Assembly (NCBI GenBank): GCA_023300545.1
Contig: JALZVT010000103.1
Coordinates: 1 to 64,000 of the forward strand
Origin: Pseudomonadales bacterium
GTDB lineage: Bacteria; Pseudomonadota; Gammaproteobacteria; Pseudomonadales; Azotimanducaceae
Length of the DNA stretch: 64,000 nucleotides
Reading direction: 5' to 3'
The number at the start of each line of letters is the position of its first letter. The stretch's first letter is position 1. The translations under genes were made by a program, and so were the position numbers. This document shows, piece by piece, positions 17,961 through 26,960 of the stretch. A model generated the notes under the pieces. It saw only the letters and a list, made by a program, of their open reading frames with translations. It was not told the origin of the DNA and did not search any database.

Positions 17961-18767
17961 TTAGCTAACAGCGGTGTAGAGGATCTGCGAAGCGACCACT
18001 AACAGCAGCGCCCCAAAGTACTTTTTCAGGCGTTTGGCGTCGGTGCGATGGGCAAATCGAACCCCCAACGGAGCAAGCAGTACGGCGGCAATTAACATGA
18101 CGCCGGCTGCGGGCAGGTAGATATAGCCCAGTTGACTCACGCTGACAGGACCGAGCAATGCGTAACCGCTTGCGGCCGATAGTGCGACGGGAACGCCAAG
18201 GGTGCTGGAGGTGGCCGTTGCGCGATGCATGGGTACGTTGTGATAGACGAGCGTTGGTACAATAACGTTGCCACCGCCGATACCAGCAAGCCCCGAAATC
18301 ACACCAGCAGCACTGCCAAGCAGGGCACTACCAAGGTTATCCGGTAGCGTGCGCGAGGGATTAGGCTTCCAACTGGCCAGCATTATTACGGCAACCACAA
18401 ACAGAAACCCTGCTATTAAGGTTCGCAGCACCACGGCAGGCAGCAGCGTTGCGATCCAGCTGGCGGCCAGACCACCCAAAATCAGCCATAGAGTCCAGGC
18501 GCGCACCACTGGCCAGAGCACCTTGCCCGCTTGAATCTGCGTCCGTGCTGCAGACAGCGAGGTGAAAATGATGACCGCTAATGAGGTGCCCAGAGCCACG
18601 AGGGTGGCTGAATCCGGAAATAGGCCCAGTTGGTCAAACAAAAGCAAGAGCCCAGGCACCATAATGACGCCGCCACCAATGCCCAGCATGCCGCCCAAAA
18701 AGCCAGCAAAGGCCCCGAGCAGGACGCATCCGAGAACAACAGGGAGGGTGAAGAAAAGCTCAGTCAA
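17961..18767 (-). CDS. TauE/SafE family permease
   Basis: A 268-residue integral membrane protein with about eight hydrophobic helices and the family's Gly-rich repeats near the start (G-G-M-L-G-I-G-G-G-V-I-M-V-P) and centre (G-I-G-G-G-N-V-I-V-P-T), showing the internal duplication typical of these sulfite/sulfonate or anion exporters. The substrate cannot be told. The start is TTG with no clear ribosome site, so the exact 5' end is uncertain. Convergent with pyk, 8 bp apart. Confidence 0.82.
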   Translation of the reverse strand: MTELFFTLPVVLGCVLLGAFAGFLGGMLGIGGGVIMVPGLLLLFDQLGLFPDSATLVALGTSLAVIIFTSLSAARTQIQAGKVLWPVVRAWTLWLILGGLAASWIATLLPAVVLRTLIAGFLFVVAVIMLASWKPNPSRTLPDNLGSALLGSAAGVISGLAGIGGGNVIVPTLVYHNVPMHRATATSSTLGVPVALSAASGYALLGPVSVSQLGYIYLPAAGVMLIAAVLLAPLGVRFAHRTDAKRLKKYFGALLLVVASQILYTAVS

Positions 18768-18880
18768 TTGAAGTAAAGTGGGGGAAAGAAGCCAGTGTAC
18801 TTAAGTTGACCTTAACGAGCCAAAATAACAGCATTCTTTGTTCCCTGAGATGGGTCCAAGGCGCCTGCGCCAGTCACTCT

Positions 18881-19897
18881 ATGACCGATGTGCTGCGTGC
18901 GGGTTCTAATTGGCTGCAAAGCTCCATCCCAAGCTTGACAGTTTTGTTGGCACTACTGCTTCTGTTGTCGGGTTCATTTGCCGAGGCGGCAGAGCGTATT
19001 CGCCGTATCGAACTCGACAATGGCGATGTTTATGAGGGGCTGATCGTAGATGACCAGCGCAGTGGTCAGGGTGTGTATGAGTGGCAAGATGGTCGTCGCT
19101 TTGAGGGTGAATTTGCGAATGACCGTATGCACGGCCAGGGCACCTACACCTGGCCAGACGGTCGTTCCTATCGAGGTGTCTTTACGGAGGGGCGCCGTGA
19201 GGGTGAAGGCGTTCTAACCTGGCCCAACGGGGATACTTACACCGGCACGTTTCTGGCGGATCAACGCACCGGCAAAGGCATTCTGCGGTGGGCCAATCAA
19301 GACGTGTACGATGGCGACTTTCTGGAAGGTCAGCGTACCGGCGCTGGCACTTTGCGCTGGCACACCGGCGAAGTTTACGAAGGACAGATCAGCGACGGAT
19401 CGCCAAATGGAACGGGTACATTTATCTATCTAGACCAGCGCCGTTACGAAGGGGCTTTTTTGGCCGGGAAGAAGCAGGGCGAAGGCCAAATGACCTGGCC
19501 CAATGGCAATCGCTACGTTGGCAGTTTCAACAACGATGTTCGCACTGGGCTCGGGCAGTTTTACTGGCGTGACGGTACCGTCTACCGCGGCCAGTTCAGC
19601 AATGACAAGATGGACGGCTACGGCATCAAAGATAAGGCTGACGGCAGCAACGTTTTTCAGATCTGGCAGCAAGGCGAGCTGTATCAGACACTCACATTGC
19701 TAGAGGAGCCCCGCTGTCAAATGCAGCTGCAAGGTAAAAACTGGATGTTTCATAGCGATAGCTGCATCAATGGGCGTGCTCATGGCCGTGGAATAGCAGT
19801 CAGTTTGGACGGCCAGCAGGTCATACGCGACGCCTACCTCATTCTCGGCAATTTGATTGCCGGCGAGTACATCAACTTGCAATTAGCGGATAGCTGA
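18881..19897 (+). CDS. Exported MORN-repeat protein
   Basis: About 338 residues. A signal-peptide-like stretch (L-T-V-L-L-A-L-L-L-L-L-S-G-S-F-A-E-A) is followed by nine MORN repeats between about residues 45 and 255 with the Y-x-G-x-F...G-x-G pattern, then a C-terminal part with a cysteine pair. MORN repeats form a beta sheet that binds protein or membrane partners; no enzyme motif is seen. The ATG at 18881 was chosen because it precedes the signal peptide; the frame is open back to 18806. Only 17 bp separate it from the Ser/Thr kinase gene, which suggests one transcript. Confidence 0.85.
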   Translation: MTDVLRAGSNWLQSSIPSLTVLLALLLLLSGSFAEAAERIRRIELDNGDVYEGLIVDDQRSGQGVYEWQDGRRFEGEFANDRMHGQGTYTWPDGRSYRGVFTEGRREGEGVLTWPNGDTYTGTFLADQRTGKGILRWANQDVYDGDFLEGQRTGAGTLRWHTGEVYEGQISDGSPNGTGTFIYLDQRRYEGAFLAGKKQGEGQMTWPNGNRYVGSFNNDVRTGLGQFYWRDGTVYRGQFSNDKMDGYGIKDKADGSNVFQIWQQGELYQTLTLLEEPRCQMQLQGKNWMFHSDSCINGRAHGRGIAVSLDGQQVIRDAYLILGNLIAGEYINLQLADS

Positions 19898-19914
19898 GCT
19901 CAAGCAGCACAGTC

Positions 19915-22152
19915 GTGGAACTTCCCGGGTACCAGATAGAGCGTGAGATAGGCCGCGGCGGCATGGCCCGCGTATATCTTGCTGTGCAGAAAAAATTTGG
20001 CCGCCTCGTTGCGCTCAAAGTCATGTCAGCCGACTATTCAAAAGATCCTAATTTCCGCAAACGCTTTGTTCGTGAAAGTCGAATAAACGCACAACTTAGT
20101 CACCCTAATATTGTGCAGGTCTACGACGTAGGACTGCATGAAAACTACCTCTACCTCGTCATGGAATACCTGCGGGGTGGTGACCTCAACGACAAATTAA
20201 AGACCGGGCTGCATATTCAGGACCTTATCCGGGTTGTGCGTGATATCTCCCGGGCACTCGACTTTGCCCATGACAAGGGCTACATCCACCGCGACATCAA
20301 GCCTGAGAATATTCTGTTCCGCGAAGATGGCAGCGCTGTACTCACTGACTTTGGCATTGCCAAGGTGGTTGATAGTGGCGCGAACCTGACCCGCCACGGC
20401 ACTGTGGTTGGCACACCCCAGTATATGAGCCCGGAGCAGGCTGCGGGTCGTAAACTCGACGGACGATCAGACATCTACAGTCTTGGTGTGGTGTTTTATC
20501 GCATGCTCACTGGCGATGTGCCGTTTAAAGCCGACTCAGCGGTGGCCATTGGCATCAAGCACCTGCAAGACCCGGTGCCAAAACTACCCACACATCTCAA
20601 CACTTTTCAGCCCACCATAGACCGCTTCCTTGATAAGGATGTTGAACAGCGTTTCCAGAGTGGTGAGGAAATCAACGAAGCGCTGGATGAGATACACGCC
20701 GAAGGGCTCATTCCCAATTCAGTTCTCAAGACAGAGGTTGTCACTACGGCCGAGATTGCGGCGGTTGGTACCGACGCGATAACTAAGGTTGGCGACCCTA
20801 TTCGCGCTGAACGAGAACACGATAGCCCTGGCAGCAACTCACGAACCACTGGCTTTCTGGTTGCACTGTTTCTTGCGGTTGGCCTCGGTGCGTTTCTGGT
20901 GGTACCCGGCAGCCCAGGAGTGGCGTGGCTTGACGGCGTTAGCCGACCGGCAACTCGCTCTCTTAGCAGCGCTTGGTCTAATGCTCAGTCGATAGCCACT
21001 GACCCCAACCAAAGTCTGACGTCGGTGATGGCATCCTATCAACGCGTGCTCGATATCGATCCGAAGCACACCGAATCGCTAGCGGCGATAGCGGGTTTGG
21101 CCGATCGCTGGAAGACGGAAATTGCTGACAATATAGAGCGCGGTGATCTCGCTCAAGCGAGTGCCAAACTGGCCGAAGCAGAAACAATTCTGGCGCAAGA
21201 TGCAGAGCTTGCCGAACTGGAGCGACGACTGAGCAATCGTCGCCTGGCGCTTAAGTTGTTTGCTGAAGGAAAAGCACAACTGCAGTCTGGCGGCGAGTCA
21301 AACCCAGAAGCCGCGCGCAAGGCTATTCAGAACTTCCAAGAGGTGTTACGCCTGCATCCAGGCAACCTTGGGGCGGCTGCCGAGCTTGATCGCCTTGCTA
21401 ACAGTTTCACGCAGCTTGCACGACGGGCGGTGCGCGAAGGCAACATTACTGATGCGATGGGCTACGTTGATACCGCGAGCGCAGCCAATAACCAACTGCC
21501 GCTACTCGCAACAGTGCGCGAGGATCTCAAAACAGCGGGTGATGTTGAATCCACCATCAGCGATTTATTACGAGAAGCTCGCGCTTATCGCGAGTCCAAC
21601 AAGTTAATTAATCCACCGGGAGCCAATGCGGCCGAGTCATACCACCGCGTGCTTGCGACGGCGGTTAACAACACTCTGGCCAAGCAAGGGCTAGCGGAAG
21701 TAGAAACACAGATTTTTGCGGAAGCAAACAGATTGCTCGTTGCAGGGCAAATCGCTGAAGCCAGCGCGATTGTTGAACGTGGAGTTGTGGTTGGCCTGGA
21801 CAGCACCGCCGTGCAGGCATTACGCGAAGCGGTCGGTCGACAACTCAGCACCGCTAACTCGGTGAATTCACTACTGGTCGAAGCCAAAGATCTAATGGAC
21901 CAGGGTTTTCTCACGGAGCCCGAAAACAACAACGCCGTATCCTTGTTACGCAATGTGACCCGGCTGCAGCCGGGAAATGCTGAGGCCAAAGCGCTACTCG
22001 ATACTGCGGCTCAACGTCTGGCAAAAGTTGCTCAGGAAGCTCACGACGCGGGGTTAATCGACGACGCTACAAACTATATGGACTTAGCGCTGACTATCGC
22101 TCCGGCGGCAGCAGACTGGCGGGTGTTGCGGGATGAATGGTCAAGTCCCTGA
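19915..22152 (+). CDS. Membrane Ser/Thr protein kinase (PknB-like)
   Basis: A 745-residue protein. Residues 1-260 are a eukaryotic-type kinase: glycine loop G-R-G-G-M-A-R-V, catalytic Lys near 35 (V-A-L-K-V-M), H-R-D-I-K-P-E-N with Asp near 127, D-F-G at 145-147, and G-T-P-Q-Y-M-S-P-E. A membrane helix is near 312-331. The outer 400 residues are helical, TPR-like repeats. GTG start. The 3' end overlaps the FHA gene by 20 bp. The kinase followed by an FHA protein fits phosphothreonine-dependent signalling at the membrane. Confidence 0.93.
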   Translation: MELPGYQIEREIGRGGMARVYLAVQKKFGRLVALKVMSADYSKDPNFRKRFVRESRINAQLSHPNIVQVYDVGLHENYLYLVMEYLRGGDLNDKLKTGLHIQDLIRVVRDISRALDFAHDKGYIHRDIKPENILFREDGSAVLTDFGIAKVVDSGANLTRHGTVVGTPQYMSPEQAAGRKLDGRSDIYSLGVVFYRMLTGDVPFKADSAVAIGIKHLQDPVPKLPTHLNTFQPTIDRFLDKDVEQRFQSGEEINEALDEIHAEGLIPNSVLKTEVVTTAEIAAVGTDAITKVGDPIRAEREHDSPGSNSRTTGFLVALFLAVGLGAFLVVPGSPGVAWLDGVSRPATRSLSSAWSNAQSIATDPNQSLTSVMASYQRVLDIDPKHTESLAAIAGLADRWKTEIADNIERGDLAQASAKLAEAETILAQDAELAELERRLSNRRLALKLFAEGKAQLQSGGESNPEAARKAIQNFQEVLRLHPGNLGAAAELDRLANSFTQLARRAVREGNITDAMGYVDTASAANNQLPLLATVREDLKTAGDVESTISDLLREARAYRESNKLINPPGANAAESYHRVLATAVNNTLAKQGLAEVETQIFAEANRLLVAGQIAEASAIVERGVVVGLDSTAVQALREAVGRQLSTANSVNSLLVEAKDLMDQGFLTEPENNNAVSLLRNVTRLQPGNAEAKALLDTAAQRLAKVAQEAHDAGLIDDATNYMDLALTIAPAAADWRVLRDEWSSP

Positions 22153-23266
22153 GGGTCTAACGTTGGCGAGCCTCGATGACGGGGACAGTTTTGAGCTGGG
22201 CCAACAGTTCACGATTGGCCGCCACCTGAATAACGACATCATTGTGGCTGGCGAAGACGTCCTCGACTACCACGCCCGCGGGCAGATTGACGAGCGCGGC
22301 TTACAGATTGTGCCGTTGAACAATGCAACCATTGAAGTTAATGGCGTCTATGTCAGTGAAGCATGGCGGGTTGTGCCCGCTGATGAACTGCGCATGGGGT
22401 CGCTGCGGTTCGAGGTTCGTGATTCGGGTAAGGCTGCACTCGAACCGCTGAGCTGGACGGTGCACTACAAAGGCGAAGAGGTTGAAGTAAAGGGCGCTCT
22501 AACCATTGGTCGCGGGTCGAGTGCCGGCATTAGTTTTAACAACTCGCATATCTCACGCGAACACGCGCGGCTATTTGTTAGCAGTAGCAATCTGTGGCTA
22601 CTCGATTTGAATTCTGCTAACGGAACCTTTGTGAATGGCAAGCGCCTACTCGGTGGGTGTCGGTTGTTCCACGGTGATGAATTGTCATTTGATCAGCTGG
22701 CGATGCAGGTTATTGGCCATGGTCAAGATCTCACACCAGCACGCAAACGGGAGCCCGCTGACTTAGTTGCTCCGTTAGCCAGCAACAATGCCGCGCTAGA
22801 CCCCATTCAAGGCACTGTCGAGATGCGCGCCATCACCTTGCCTGAAGCGCTGCAGGCGCCAGAGCCCGACTCCGCAGGTTGCTATCTGGTTGGACAGACG
22901 TCGCCAGTCGCTGGCCGGGTGTTTGCGTTGCACTTTGGCACAACAACCATCGGCAGAGAGGCATCGGTCGAGATCAGCATTGATGAACCCAGTGTGTCGG
23001 CGCGCCATGCAGAGTTAACTTATCGTGCAAGCGGTGTCGCCGTTGCTAATCTGTTTTCGACCAACGGTACTCGGGTTAACGGCAGTGCTGTCGATAACCT
23101 GTTACTTGAAGACGGAGACATCATCACCGTCGGCAATGTCAGCTTTTTACTCCGCGAGACTTCCGCCAATTCGCCTCCGCCACGCTATCCCAGTTGGTTA
23201 CCCTGGGCGATCGGTGGTGCCGCTGCGGCCATTGTGGCTGTCGCTATAGTCCTTGCGTTGCAATGA
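22133..23266 (+). CDS. Three-FHA-domain protein with C-terminal membrane helix
   Basis: A 377-residue protein with three FHA-like domains. The second (about 115-200) has G-R-G-S-S-A-G and S-H-I-S-R-E-H-A; the third (about 265-345) has G-R-E-A-S and S-V-S-A-R-H-A-E plus N-G-T-R-V-N-G. The first (about 20-105) keeps G-R-H-L-N-N-D but has Leu in place of the Ser of S-x-x-H, so it is probably degenerate in phosphothreonine binding. A hydrophobic run near 355-376 anchors the C-terminus. Start ATG lies inside the kinase gene's end. Confidence 0.9.
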   Translation: MNGQVPEGLTLASLDDGDSFELGQQFTIGRHLNNDIIVAGEDVLDYHARGQIDERGLQIVPLNNATIEVNGVYVSEAWRVVPADELRMGSLRFEVRDSGKAALEPLSWTVHYKGEEVEVKGALTIGRGSSAGISFNNSHISREHARLFVSSSNLWLLDLNSANGTFVNGKRLLGGCRLFHGDELSFDQLAMQVIGHGQDLTPARKREPADLVAPLASNNAALDPIQGTVEMRAITLPEALQAPEPDSAGCYLVGQTSPVAGRVFALHFGTTTIGREASVEISIDEPSVSARHAELTYRASGVAVANLFSTNGTRVNGSAVDNLLLEDGDIITVGNVSFLLRETSANSPPPRYPSWLPWAIGGAAAAIVAVAIVLALQ

Positions 23267-23321
23267 GCTTAATAGATTAAATAGCCTATATTTCCTCAAA
23301 CAAACAGAGAAGCAGTTGTTC

Positions 23322-24230
23322 ATGAGCGTAAAGATACCATTCCGTCGCGAGCTTGATTTTGCCTATCGCGAAATCGAAACCATTGCGCCAGGAATTCGTC
23401 GAGTGGTCGCCGAGAATCCCGGCCCGTTTACGTTGCATGGCACAGGAACCTATATTCTTGGTGAAGGTCAGGTTGCTGTTATTGATCCAGGGCCTGCCGA
23501 CTCGGCTCACATTGATGCCCTGGTGAAGGGTTTAGCCGGCGAGACGATTACCCATGTGTTGGTCACCCATACCCACATGGACCATTCCCCGGGTTGCGCT
23601 CTACTGCGTGAACATTGCGCGGCACCCACATACGCCTATGGTCCCCATGGTGCTGGCAAGCTGGAATCTGGCATTCAGGTCGAAGAGGGTGGCGACATGG
23701 ACTTTGTGCCTGATGTACTGGTTAAAGACGGTGACATCATCAGTGGCGAAGGCTGGTCCGTTGAGTGTGTTTATACGCCGGGCCATACGTCTAACCACAT
23801 GTGTTTTGCCTACCGCGAACAGAAAGCGTTGTTTACCGGTGACCACGTCATGGGTTGGTCTACGAGCATCATATCGCCGCCTGATGGCGACATGGGCGAC
23901 TACCTGCAAAGCTTGAAGAAGCTGCTCGCGCGCGATGATGAGGTGTATTGGCCAACTCATGGCCCCTCCATTGGTGAACCCAAAGATTTTGTGGAAAAAT
24001 TTATTGAACATCGGCAAGAGCGTGAAGATCAGATTGTGAGTTGCCTGCAGCGTGGGCTGACAACCATCGAGATTATGGTGCCCGATATGTACAAGGGTTT
24101 GCCGGAGTTCATGTATCCCGCAGCCGCTCGGAGCGTGTTGGCAGCCATGGAGCACATGGCTAACAAGGGCAGCATTGTTACGACCGGGCCCATTACACTG
24201 AATGCCACCTACGCTTTGCCTGGAAGTTAG
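23322..24230 (+). CDS. Metallo-beta-lactamase-fold hydrolase (LACTB2-like)
   Basis: A 302-residue protein with the metal-binding T-H-T-H-M-D-H-S-P-G motif, P-G-H-T-S-N-H-M, T-G-D-H-V and a final T-H-G-P, the full set for a binuclear zinc site. The C-terminal winged-helix-like tail resembles LACTB2-like enzymes (mitochondrial endoribonuclease relatives). The substrate is not deducible. The ATG at 23322 gives a normal length; the frame opens at 23253. Followed after 5 bp by a RidA-like lipoprotein gene. Confidence 0.88.
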   Translation: MSVKIPFRRELDFAYREIETIAPGIRRVVAENPGPFTLHGTGTYILGEGQVAVIDPGPADSAHIDALVKGLAGETITHVLVTHTHMDHSPGCALLREHCAAPTYAYGPHGAGKLESGIQVEEGGDMDFVPDVLVKDGDIISGEGWSVECVYTPGHTSNHMCFAYREQKALFTGDHVMGWSTSIISPPDGDMGDYLQSLKKLLARDDEVYWPTHGPSIGEPKDFVEKFIEHRQEREDQIVSCLQRGLTTIEIMVPDMYKGLPEFMYPAAARSVLAAMEHMANKGSIVTTGPITLNATYALPGS

Positions 24231-24235
24231 GCGTT

Positions 24236-24751
24236 ATGGCCTTAGCAATCCGTAGTGCTGCTCAACGTTTTGGGTGCGTGTTGGGCATTTTGGTAATCGT
24301 ATCAGCGTGCACCAGCACCTCTACAGTCACCTCCACCTCCACCTCCACCTCCACTTTGCAATCCACAGGAACAACTGTGGCGTACCTGAACGCAAAGCCC
24401 GGCCTTGCGAGCGATTTGCCGTTCTCAGAAGCGGTGCAAGTCGACAACCTGCTGTTTCTGTCAGGTCAGATCGGCTCGATTCCCGGTAAGGCCCAACTGG
24501 TAAAAGGGGGTATCGGTCCTGAGACCCGGCAAACACTGCAAAACATAAACAGCACACTGAAGCGTCACGGTTACTCAATGAATGACCTGGTGAAGTGCAC
24601 CGTGATGTTGGCGGACATGGCTGAGTGGTCTGCCTTCAATGAGGTTTACCGAACGTTTTTTGCTGATCATTTCCCCGCACGCAGCGCCTTTGGCGTCCAG
24701 GGCTTGGCCTACGGTGCGCGGGTTGAAATAGAGTGCATCGGAGCCCGGTAA
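24236..24751 (+). CDS. RidA-family protein with a lipoprotein signal
   Basis: A 171-residue protein. The first 25 residues form a lipoprotein signal ending in I-V-S-A-C (Cys 25). After it comes a Thr/Ser repeat encoded by four and a half copies of a six-base unit, then a RidA/YER057c/UK114 domain (V-D-N-L-L-F-L-S-G-Q-I-G; final G-A-R-V-E-I-E-C). RidA proteins normally deaminate reactive enamines in the cytosol, so an exported lipoprotein form is unusual. It starts 6 bp after the hydrolase gene. Confidence 0.82.
   Translation: MALAIRSAAQRFGCVLGILVIVSACTSTSTVTSTSTSTSTLQSTGTTVAYLNAKPGLASDLPFSEAVQVDNLLFLSGQIGSIPGKAQLVKGGIGPETRQTLQNINSTLKRHGYSMNDLVKCTVMLADMAEWSAFNEVYRTFFADHFPARSAFGVQGLAYGARVEIECIGAR
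24328..24354 (+). repeat. Hexanucleotide coding repeat (CACCTC x 4.5)
   Basis: Four perfect CACCTC units plus CAC inside the RidA-like lipoprotein gene encode an alternating Ser-Thr linker just after the lipobox. Units of six keep the frame, so copy changes would alter only linker length. Confidence 0.9.
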
Positions 24752-24764
24752 AGGTGGACTGTGG

Positions 24765-26951
24765 TTAACCGGCCGAAACCGCAGTCACCAGTGCCTTCTC
24801 GGCGTCTTTAGGCAGACTCTGTCTGCTCGCGAGCGGCAACTGCACCAAAAATGCGACCCCGCTGCCATCCGCAAGGTTATTCGCCTGCACCGACCCGCCG
24901 TGGTATTCGGCAATGATGCGTACAACATACAGGCCCAGGCCAAAGTGCAACTGCGAGTGCTGACCGCGATGACTAACCATTGAATCGAATAATGACGTCT
25001 CGACGCCGGGGGGCAGCAAAGGGCCTCGGTTGGCAACGGTAATACTTAGAAAATCCCGGCCTTTATCGAGTTGCACTTTGATCGGGCTATTTACCCGGTG
25101 GAAGTCGATGGCGTTGTCGACAATTTTGTCGAGTAACTGCTCAATACGAAAATCGGCGACCTCAGCAAACACGGGCGTACGTTCGCCTCGGTACACAAAC
25201 TCCGTGGTCGAATGGGTGATGGAGCAGTTGGCGACATAGCTCTTTAGTAGTTCTTGGATATCGAGAATCTCGAGATCTTCAGCTTCTAGCGATTCTTCCA
25301 GGTTGGCAGCGTCTGCCAAGTTTTGAACAATCGCACCAATGCGCATAACCCCTCGCTTGGCGCTGTCGAGGTACTTCGACGTGCGAATATCTGGGTTTTC
25401 TTCCGCCAGATTTTGCAGTGACGTCGACAGGGTATTGAGTGGATTATTTATCTCATGACGCAGAGTACGCGGCATGTTTTCCAAGAAGCGATTGTGCTGA
25501 TGCAGTTTCGACAGCATGTTCGATACGCTCCGGGCCAAATCACCAATTTCGTCGCCAGACGTCATTTCATTGGTTAGGCGATTGGTCTTCAGGCGCCCGT
25601 GCTGATCAATCGCGGCGCTGGCTTCGCGGCGCAACGACCGAATGCGCCAGGCAAGCCGTCCAGCAAATGCCAGTAATGCCACAAACACTGCAAGCAAGCT
25701 AAGCACTGAAAAAAGAATGACCTGCTCGAGCGCCGTTCGCTGAAAACTCAAAATTTGCGCGGTGTTTTGTTCAACAATTACGGAGCCGAGAATTTTATCT
25801 TTCGAGACAATGGGGTGGGCGGCCATAATGACTTCTTGTTCGTCGCCCAGTGAGCGCATCAGCCAGTTAGACTCACCCGACAGCGACGATTCGATCACAT
25901 CATCAATGCTGGCTGCATTTTGGACGGTCGTAGGCCACGCTTTGCCAGTGACTAGTTCGTGCACATAAGGCCGCACCGTGCTGAACCATTGGCGCAGTGC
26001 TGAACCAAACCCGCTGGGCGGTTCTTGCGGTTGGAACTCTTGAATGCTGCCGGTCTCAGCGCGTACTCGTTTTTGCGAGTCGAGTACCAAAATGCGCGCA
26101 CCGGCGTAACCCAGGCCTTCGATAATGTCGAGCAGTTCAGCCGAGCGGAAGACCACCAGTTCAAAGCTCTCTTTACCTGCGGTAGGCAGCGTTTGCGTAA
26201 TCTGTTCAATCTCGCGTTCTAACGGATCGTCAACGTCGACCCACATGACTGCGAAGTAGCGCAGCGAGCCAAGTGTATCGAGTGGCAAGCGGAACTCTAT
26301 TTCATAGCCCGTGGGGGTCTCACGAGAAAAACCTTTAACAGAGCTTTCAGGACTGCCATCCACCGCGCGCTTCCAATCGCTTTCGACCTCGTAGGCACTG
26401 AGTACGCCGGTGTCCGGTAGCGTTAGGGTGATCCGACCATCTTCACCGTCTGTACGAATAAAACTCAGGCGCACATGGTCACCAGTATCGAGGCGCAGAG
26501 TTTGGGCATCTCGATACAGTCGGGCGTCATCAGTCACCCGCATGAAGCCCCACAGCTGGTCAGCCTTTTCGCCAAGTACCAGTTCAAAGGTGCCGTCCTG
26601 AGCACGCTTTTGTCGGTCGCCGCCAAACTGCAGCAACCGATCTTCGAGGCCTTCGCCCCAGTCAGTGACGTCGCCGTCGAGCCGTGCACTCGCATCCACC
26701 GGGTAGGCGTAGAGCGCTTCGTAGTCTTCGGTTGATATGGGTAGATCGCTGAATAGCTGATCGCGACCGTTAAACAGGGTAGAGATGCCTTCTGCGGTTA
26801 GTAGTTGGGTATTCGACTGCCCTTGAATAAGCAGACTCTCCATCGCGACGAGCTGGCGATAGCTAAACCACGGAATAACCAAGAGCGCCAAGCCAAGCAG
26901 CATGAGCTTGGTGCCAAGGCGAGGGCCACGAAAGCGGTCAAAGAGCCGCAT
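24765..26951 (-). CDS. Membrane sensor histidine kinase, sortase-system type
   Basis: A 728-residue kinase. One membrane helix near 15-30, a periplasmic region (about 35-405) containing a beta-rich CBM9-like stretch around 85-270, a second helix near 410-431, a HAMP-like linker, HisKA with H near 499 (R-H-E-I-N-N-P), and HATPase with G-L-G-L-Y-V. The architecture and the partner regulator resemble the histidine kinase of the 'proteobacterial dedicated sortase system', but no sortase or its target gene is in the window. It is 9 bp downstream of the regulator gene and probably cotranscribed. Confidence 0.87.
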   Translation of the reverse strand: MRLFDRFRGPRLGTKLMLLGLALLVIPWFSYRQLVAMESLLIQGQSNTQLLTAEGISTLFNGRDQLFSDLPISTEDYEALYAYPVDASARLDGDVTDWGEGLEDRLLQFGGDRQKRAQDGTFELVLGEKADQLWGFMRVTDDARLYRDAQTLRLDTGDHVRLSFIRTDGEDGRITLTLPDTGVLSAYEVESDWKRAVDGSPESSVKGFSRETPTGYEIEFRLPLDTLGSLRYFAVMWVDVDDPLEREIEQITQTLPTAGKESFELVVFRSAELLDIIEGLGYAGARILVLDSQKRVRAETGSIQEFQPQEPPSGFGSALRQWFSTVRPYVHELVTGKAWPTTVQNAASIDDVIESSLSGESNWLMRSLGDEQEVIMAAHPIVSKDKILGSVIVEQNTAQILSFQRTALEQVILFSVLSLLAVFVALLAFAGRLAWRIRSLRREASAAIDQHGRLKTNRLTNEMTSGDEIGDLARSVSNMLSKLHQHNRFLENMPRTLRHEINNPLNTLSTSLQNLAEENPDIRTSKYLDSAKRGVMRIGAIVQNLADAANLEESLEAEDLEILDIQELLKSYVANCSITHSTTEFVYRGERTPVFAEVADFRIEQLLDKIVDNAIDFHRVNSPIKVQLDKGRDFLSITVANRGPLLPPGVETSLFDSMVSHRGQHSQLHFGLGLYVVRIIAEYHGGSVQANNLADGSGVAFLVQLPLASRQSLPKDAEKALVTAVSAG

Positions 26952-26960
26952 AACCGCTAT

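Noticed and set aside
19915-23266. Kinase and FHA genes as part of a type VI secretion system
   Set aside because: No Tss/Hcp/VgrG genes nearby; the pair has membrane anchors and a MORN partner instead.
23601-24155. 184-codon frame on the reverse strand
   Set aside because: Antisense to the metallo-hydrolase gene with intact motifs; no start signal and no recognised domain.
24328-24354. CRISPR or phase-variation tract
   Set aside because: Short hexamer repeats lie in frame within a gene; they cannot shift frame and lack spacers.
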